Origin: an uncultured Gammaproteobacteria bacterium
Lineage (GTDB): Bacteria; Pseudomonadota; Gammaproteobacteria; Arenicellales; JAANXG01
NCBI GenBank assembly: GCA_947259395.1
Contig: CAMYMN010000008.1
Span: forward strand, 1 to 59,357
Reading direction: 5' to 3'
DNA length: 59,357 nt
This document shows positions 55,329 through 59,357 of this stretch, piece after piece; positions within the stretch are counted from its first letter, which is position 1, and every line of letters begins with the position of its first letter. Made by a program: the position numbers and the translations under genes. The notes under the pieces are model-generated. The model was given only the letters and a program-made list of their open reading frames with translations, had not been told where the DNA came from and ran no database searches.

Positions 55329-55871
55329 CTATTCGTAGCTAAATAGATGTTCTTGAATACCGTTTTTCAGCAGCACCAGTTTGTTGATCTGGAAACCCTT
55401 GAGCAAACCCTCCAGTACCTTTGGCGGATATCGGGCGCCTTCCCGGGTGGCGGGTCCGCAGGCGTAGCGGATGAACTCGCCGGAAAGCAAATCAATGGTG
55501 GCGGGCCGGTCCGGAATCTTGCTGTGTTGGGCCATCAGAAAATAGATCCACGTGCCGGTCCGGCTGCTTTGTGTTAGCTGGTCCGTTACTACTCGCAGAT
55601 TTTCAGGAGTGAGATAGTCGAGATAGTCCCAGGCCAATATTAGGTCATATTCAACGCGGCTGTTAGGTAGCATGCGTTGAAAATCTGACGCCGACAGATT
55701 GGTCTGAGGTTTTGGACCGAGAAGCTGTGCGCACAGACTATCGGGAAAATTGTTGTAGTACAGCCTAGTCCTCAGGCGGCTGAAAAATCTAAACTTCCGC
55801 TCCGTGGGGGGGCCCAAGTCCAGCACCCGACTCCCGGGCTGCTGGAACAGCCGCTCCTCTATCAAAGGCAC
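55329..55871 (-). CDS. Methyltransferase-like protein, N-terminus uncertain
   Basis: 180 residues from a GTG. The stretch PGSRVLDLGPPTERKFRFFS resembles SAM motif I, and VEYDLILAWDYLDYLTPENL resembles motif IV of class I methyltransferases. The C-terminus is unlike common families. The reading frame continues upstream without a stop for at least 30 codons (LSNPDDRGRYYSERLGTGIV) and looks coding, but offers no ATG, GTG or TTG; so either it uses an unusual start or a frameshift lies near 55.95 kb. It follows bactofilin on the same strand. Confidence 0.6.
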   Translation of the reverse strand: MPLIEERLFQQPGSRVLDLGPPTERKFRFFSRLRTRLYYNNFPDSLCAQLLGPKPQTNLSASDFQRMLPNSRVEYDLILAWDYLDYLTPENLRVVTDQLTQSSRTGTWIYFLMAQHSKIPDRPATIDLLSGEFIRYACGPATREGARYPPKVLEGLLKGFQINKLVLLKNGIQEHLFSYE

Positions 55872-55959
55872 GATCCCAGTGCCTAGTCGTTCGGAGTAGT
55901 AACGACCGCGATCGTCCGGGTTGCTCAGTTTTAATGCGGCGTCTGTGATGGTGGCACCT

Positions 55960-56481
55960 TCAATTGCTCGTTGAGATACCCACGCGTTTGACCTCGGTTA
56001 CCGTGTCTTTGTCGCTTTGGGTGGATACTTGAGCTTTACCTGCGGGTTTGCCCTCGCCCATTTCCATATCAACAGCGCCTTTGAATTTAGCGCCATCTTC
56101 CAATACAACCCTGGGTGCCTTGATGTTGCCCTGCACACGGCCAGAGCTGGTAATCACGATTCTTTCGCTTCCTGTCAAATCTCCAACCACCTCGCCCTCC
56201 ACCGATATGCTCATCGCGTTCACATTGGCTTGCACGACGCCATCTGAGCCGACCACTACGTTGTTCTTGGGCAGGCTGAGGGTCCCTTCGACCTTGCCGT
56301 GTACCACCAGGTCTTCGTTTCCGGAGATATCGCCTTTGATTTGGATCGATGGGCCGATCGACGCTGCTTGACGCGAGGATGTTCGACCGCTAGTTGAGGG
56401 TGAATCGACACGAGTATCACTGGTCATAACTGGGGTCTCCGTATGTGTTTCTTCATCGCCGGTTTTCTTCCACATGCTCAT
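55960..56481 (-). CDS. Bactofilin-family cytoskeletal protein
   Basis: About 173 residues. A disordered N-terminus rich in Ser/Thr precedes the bactofilin beta-helix: IQIKGDISGNEDLVVHGKVE, GTLSLPKNNVVVGSDGVVQA and GDLTGSERIVITSSGRVQGN. The C-terminal tail is Lys/Thr-rich. Bactofilins polymerise and act in cell shape and localisation. No M23 peptidase gene is next to it. The first of three near ATGs is uncertain. Confidence 0.88.
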   Translation of the reverse strand: MSMWKKTGDEETHTETPVMTSDTRVDSPSTSGRTSSRQAASIGPSIQIKGDISGNEDLVVHGKVEGTLSLPKNNVVVGSDGVVQANVNAMSISVEGEVVGDLTGSERIVITSSGRVQGNIKAPRVVLEDGAKFKGAVDMEMGEGKPAGKAQVSTQSDKDTVTEVKRVGISTSN

Positions 56482-57247
56482 ACCATGCCTCCGAGATTTC
56501 ATGCAGACTTTAATATGATAACGTTATTCCTTCCATACATGTGACCCTATAGTTAATCAATCCTGATCCGAGAAAAGAAGCTGACGAACGTCGGTGCTGA
56601 ACAGATAAACTAGCCCGTTGCCGATCCATGGCTGACCGCCTGCTTGATCATCGTTGTACCGGGCTACTGGGTCTACATGTCTCTGATGGGGGCAATTGTG
56701 GTGATAAACCGCACTGCCTGCAAGCGGAAAATCACATTTTGGATCATCGACGCTTGTCGGTGGTGACTAAAAATCGACCCGTACCCCGAAGTTTTGCCTC
56801 ATTTCGCGGTTTTGCTTGGTGCTTCGATCCTGATTTAGCGCATACCCTGTAATCCTTCAGTGTGCCGAAACTTATGCTCGAGAATTGTCCTGACGTACCC
56901 TCGCCGAATCGACGTTTTCTCCGCCTTATACAAGTTCTGAAACGGGCTGTGCGATGTGTCACTGCCATGTTTTCGGATCGGCGGATGGTTACATACCGAG
57001 TCTATCGCATCGTCATTACGCGGCAATTGTAAGATCGTGCCGATAATTTACTGGCGTAAAATAAGGAATACGATAGACTTGGGATTACTCAGCCAAGATC
57101 GCTATTCAGCCCCTGTTTAATGAGTCGACATGAATTGCCACTATCCCCTTTAATCGGCACTTTTTGTCTTGTTTACCGTTTTAAGGGCGTGTGCACCTTG
57201 CTGTACAATGAATCGTCGCACTCGCATCGAAGGAGATCACGAACAAA
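56482..57247. other. Long gap upstream of the nucleotidyltransferase gene
   Basis: About 770 bp. A possible gene remnant at 56557-56766 is listed separately. The rest (56767-57247) has several short frames on both strands with basic, unmatched sequence; none has a good start or motif. Promoters for bactofilin (minus) and the nucleotidyltransferase (plus) must lie here. GAAGGAG precedes the latter's ATG. Confidence 0.4.
56557..56766 (-). pseudogene. Possible C-terminal gene remnant
   Basis: An open frame of about 69 codons without start reads like protein near its end: AGSAVYHHNCPHQRHVDPVA, RYNDDQAGGQPWIGNGLVYL and FSTDVRQLLFSDQD, then TGA. It is 76 bp upstream of the bactofilin start on the same strand. 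I do not recognise it. It may be the stub of a deleted gene, or a chance frame. Confidence 0.3.
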
Positions 57248-58384
57248 ATGAAAGCGATGATTCTGGCCGCGGGCAAGGGAACCCGTGTCAGGCCACTGAC
57301 TTATGAGATGCCTAAACCGATGATTCCCATTCTTGGGAAGCCGGTTATGGAATATTTGGTTGAGGACCTTGCCCGTCATGGGGTCAAGGAGATCATGGTT
57401 AACGTCAGTCATCTTCCTGAGCAGATCGAACGCTATTTCGGTGATGGACGGCGTTGGGGCGTGAATATTGGGTACTCGTTCGAAGGGTATATCGAAAACG
57501 GTGAAATCGTGGGGACGCCGGTGGGATCCGCCGGTGGTCTGAAGCGTATTCAAGACTATAGCGGCTTCTTTGACGATACCTTCGTGGTCGTGTGCGGCGA
57601 TGCGTTGATTGACTTAGATGTAACTACCGCCGTGCGCCGGCATTGGCAGAAGGGGGCGGCGGCAAGTCTTTGCGTACATAAAGTGCCGCAAGCCCAGGTA
57701 CCTAACTATGGTGTGGTGGTGTGCGACGCGGACGATCGCATCACGTCATTTCAGGAAAAGCCTTCGGTCACCGAGGCCCGATCCAACCTGGTTAACACTG
57801 GAATTTATATCTTCGAACCGGAGATCCTGAATTTAATTCCTTCGGGGAAGAGCTACGATATCGGCAGTCACCTATTTCCCGGCATCATGGATAATGAATT
57901 GCCGTTTTACGCCGTTCACGAGCCCTTTAATTGGATCGATATCGGGCGGTTGAGTGACTATTGGGAAGCAAATCAGCAGATTATGCTTGGTAAGTTGCGT
58001 GACATTCGGATACCGGGTCGCGAAGTCCAACCTGGAGTCTGGACCGGACTCAATGTATCCGTGGAATGGGCCGATGTAGAACTGATGGGCCCGGTTTATA
58101 TCGGCAGCAGCTCTCGTATCGAAAGTGGTGTTAAGATTACCGGTCCCACATGGATCGGCAATGGTTGTCACGTGCAAAGCGGGGCGGATATTTCACGCAG
58201 TATCTTGTTTGACTACACCCGAATAGGCTCAGCGGCATGCGTCAAAGACTGTGTGGTGTCCGGACGTCATTGCGTTGACAAAGAGGGCAACGCGATTCAC
58301 GATCCCGACACCACGCTCGACTGGGTTGGTGACGCCCGTGCGCTAGAGCAAACCGGCACGGTCACCGCCATGGGACAAGGCTAG
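57248..58384 (+). CDS. NDP-sugar pyrophosphorylase (mannose-1-phosphate guanylyltransferase-like)
   Basis: 378 residues. The nucleotidyltransferase domain has MILAAGKGTRVRPLTYEMPK and PMIPILGKPVMEYLVEDLAR (signature GxGTRxxPxT...PKP), VVCGDALIDLDV (metal Asp), and WIDIGRLSDYWEAN. The C-terminal left-handed beta helix (about 265-350) has hexapeptides such as VYIGSSSRIESGVKITGPTW. It should make an activated sugar for surface polysaccharide. The exact nucleotide and sugar (GDP-mannose or dTDP-glucose) cannot be told by eye. Good ribosome site upstream. Confidence 0.86.
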   Translation: MKAMILAAGKGTRVRPLTYEMPKPMIPILGKPVMEYLVEDLARHGVKEIMVNVSHLPEQIERYFGDGRRWGVNIGYSFEGYIENGEIVGTPVGSAGGLKRIQDYSGFFDDTFVVVCGDALIDLDVTTAVRRHWQKGAAASLCVHKVPQAQVPNYGVVVCDADDRITSFQEKPSVTEARSNLVNTGIYIFEPEILNLIPSGKSYDIGSHLFPGIMDNELPFYAVHEPFNWIDIGRLSDYWEANQQIMLGKLRDIRIPGREVQPGVWTGLNVSVEWADVELMGPVYIGSSSRIESGVKITGPTWIGNGCHVQSGADISRSILFDYTRIGSAACVKDCVVSGRHCVDKEGNAIHDPDTTLDWVGDARALEQTGTVTAMGQG

Positions 58385-58425
58385 CCCGCGAGCGTCCGGG
58401 ATCCTGCTGAGAAATGCGGGCTAGC
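58380..58425. repeat. Perfect 10-bp inverted repeat at the pyrophosphorylase stop
   Basis: GCTAGCCCGC (58380-58389) and GCGGGCTAGC (58416-58425) pair perfectly with a 26-nt loop. The gene's TAG stop lies inside the first arm. There is no T tract. The TAGCCCGC core is shared with the ends of the dispersed repeats at 17586, 20064 and 30299, so it may be a short derivative of that family. Confidence 0.7.
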
Positions 58426-58526
58426 AGTCTGTCGGACTTAGGTGATCGTAGCGAGGCTGGTGGGAAATCGAGCCCAGTTTGACGATTTATCGAGGCGAAT
58501 AGCGAGCTATTTAACGAGAGAAATCG

Positions 58527-59357
58527 TTAAAGTGGGCCGACTTTCCCGCCGCCGCAGTAGATTAATCCTAAGTCTTTTATATGCGCGCCTTCGCTCAGTG
58601 CTGCTTGATCGAATAATACATACGCCCAAACCTCCATGTCTTCGCTATTTGCGTCCAAATCACTGATCATTGGATGGTCCGGGTTGAGCTCGAGGATGGG
58701 TTTGTATTCCGGTGCGGACTGTCCGATTGATTTCAGGATGCGTTCCAAATTGGTGCCAATATCGTTTTCGTCGGCGACCAGGCAAGCGGGTGAGTCGGTT
58801 AGACGATGGGTTATTCGCACGTCCTTGACCTGATCTTTGAGTATCTCTTTGAATTTGGTCAAGATTGATCCGTACTCCTTTTCGCGGCGATCTTTTTCGC
58901 CGTCATCAACAACTTGATCCAGATCCAGCGCTCCCTTGGCCACGGACTTCAGTGGCTTGTCATTGTATTCCGTCAAATGATTGACAACCCATTCATCGAT
59001 GGGATCGGAGAGCAAAAGCACCTCGATATCGTTTTTGCGAAAGATCTCCAGGTGGGGTGATTGGGTTGCCGCGCGATAGGTGTCGGCAGTCAGGTAATAA
59101 ATGGCCTTTTGGCTGACGGGCATGCGGTTCACATAGTCCTCCAGTGATACCGTCTGTTTGTCTGTGCCGTCTTTGGTGCTGGCGAATCGCAGTAACTTGT
59201 TAATAGCTTGCCGGTTGTCGTGATCTTCAATAACGCCTTCTTTGAATACGCGGCCGAACTGCTCCCAGTACGCATCGTAGTTTTCCGGCTCCTTTGCCGA
59301 TAACCGCTTGAGTTCGGCAAGAACTTTTTTCACCGATCCGGCTCTGATTTTGTCGAT
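58527..59357 (-). CDS. htpG: Chaperone HtpG (Hsp90), C-terminal part, cut by the window end
   Basis: About 276 residues of the middle and C-terminal domains; the 5' end with the ATPase domain lies beyond the window. Features: YDAYWEQFGRVFKEGVIEDH, AIYYLTADTYRAATQSPHLE, IEVLLLSDPIDEWVVNHLTE, VRITHRLTDSPACLVADEND, and ILELNPDHPMI near the end, all typical of bacterial HtpG. A weak AT-rich stem (58510-58531) overlaps its stop codon. Confidence 0.95.
   Translation of the reverse strand: MDKIRAGSVKKVLAELKRLSAKEPENYDAYWEQFGRVFKEGVIEDHDNRQAINKLLRFASTKDGTDKQTVSLEDYVNRMPVSQKAIYYLTADTYRAATQSPHLEIFRKNDIEVLLLSDPIDEWVVNHLTEYNDKPLKSVAKGALDLDQVVDDGEKDRREKEYGSILTKFKEILKDQVKDVRITHRLTDSPACLVADENDIGTNLERILKSIGQSAPEYKPILELNPDHPMISDLDANSEDMEVWAYVLFDQAALSEGAHIKDLGLIYCGGGKVGPL

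Noticed and set aside
56744..57026. Overlapping minus-strand basic frames (ILEHKFRHTEGLQGMR and similar) as transposase remains
   Set aside because: Composition hints at a transposase end but no catalytic or family motif could be matched.
58510..58531. Terminator after htpG
   Set aside because: The 8-bp AT-rich stem overlaps the stop codon and has no T tract, so it is too weak to call.

Overview
The window is a compact, mostly accessory-rich piece of a gammaproteobacterial chromosome, moderately GC-rich. The evidence is the housekeeping gene content and order: bamD opposite rluD-pgeF with clpB close by, aat-bpt-infA, nadE, nadC, lexA with an SOS box, and a minor-pilin operon ending in pilY1 and pilE. 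I cannot name a genus. Multihaem cytochromes, a DsrE-like protein and a bacterial V/A-type ATPase suggest a free-living, probably redox-versatile organism.

Layout. 0.2-8.2 kb: a minus-strand type IV pilus operon fimT-pilV-pilW-pilX-pilY1-pilE with overlapping start/stop codons and a clear terminator. 8.5-9.2 kb: an Irr/Fur-family regulator with a palindrome inside its own promoter, then tRNA-Thr(CGT). 9.3-13.8 kb: three minus-strand c-type cytochrome genes (two, four and nine haem motifs; the last is fused to a b-type membrane domain). 14.4-19.0 kb: an unknown protein, ampD, a BtuF-like binding protein, cobalamin adenosyltransferase and an M28 peptidase. 19.4-25.7 kb: lexA, a MITE-like repeat, an ECF sigma / membrane anti-sigma / secreted DsrE cassette, infA, bpt-aat and a FemAB-like protein. 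25.8-39.6 kb: nadE, bamD, rluD, pgeF, an ExbB/ExbD-like three-gene operon, nadC, egtD, an acyl-CoA/ACP synthetase plus PlsC-type acyltransferase, and clpB behind a sigma-32 promoter. 39.6-45 kb: an IS110-family element, a haem-c HD-GYP phosphodiesterase overlapping a PhnD-like binding protein, and a hemerythrin. 45.1-53.5 kb: a V/A-type ATPase operon C-I-K-F-E-A-B-D with a stalk-like gene divergently upstream. 53.5-55.0 kb: remains of a Na+-NQR locus (nqrM, apbE and only the 3' end of nqrF). 55.3-59.4 kb: a methyltransferase-like protein, bactofilin, a nucleotide-sugar pyrophosphorylase and the 3' part of htpG.

The most notable items are: (1) the anti-sigma factor whose periplasmic half is a DsrE-like domain, next to a secreted paralogue of that domain; (2) the three-gene proton-channel-like operon at 30.4-32.3 kb, whose ExbD-like subunit carries an unfamiliar periplasmic beta domain; (3) the PhnD-like / haem-c HD-GYP signalling pair; (4) the truncated nqr locus directly behind a V/A-ATPase operon; and (5) a family of dispersed repeats sharing a terminal TTAGCCCGCATATTGCACCA-type motif. 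All functional statements rest on reading motifs by eye; no database search was possible.
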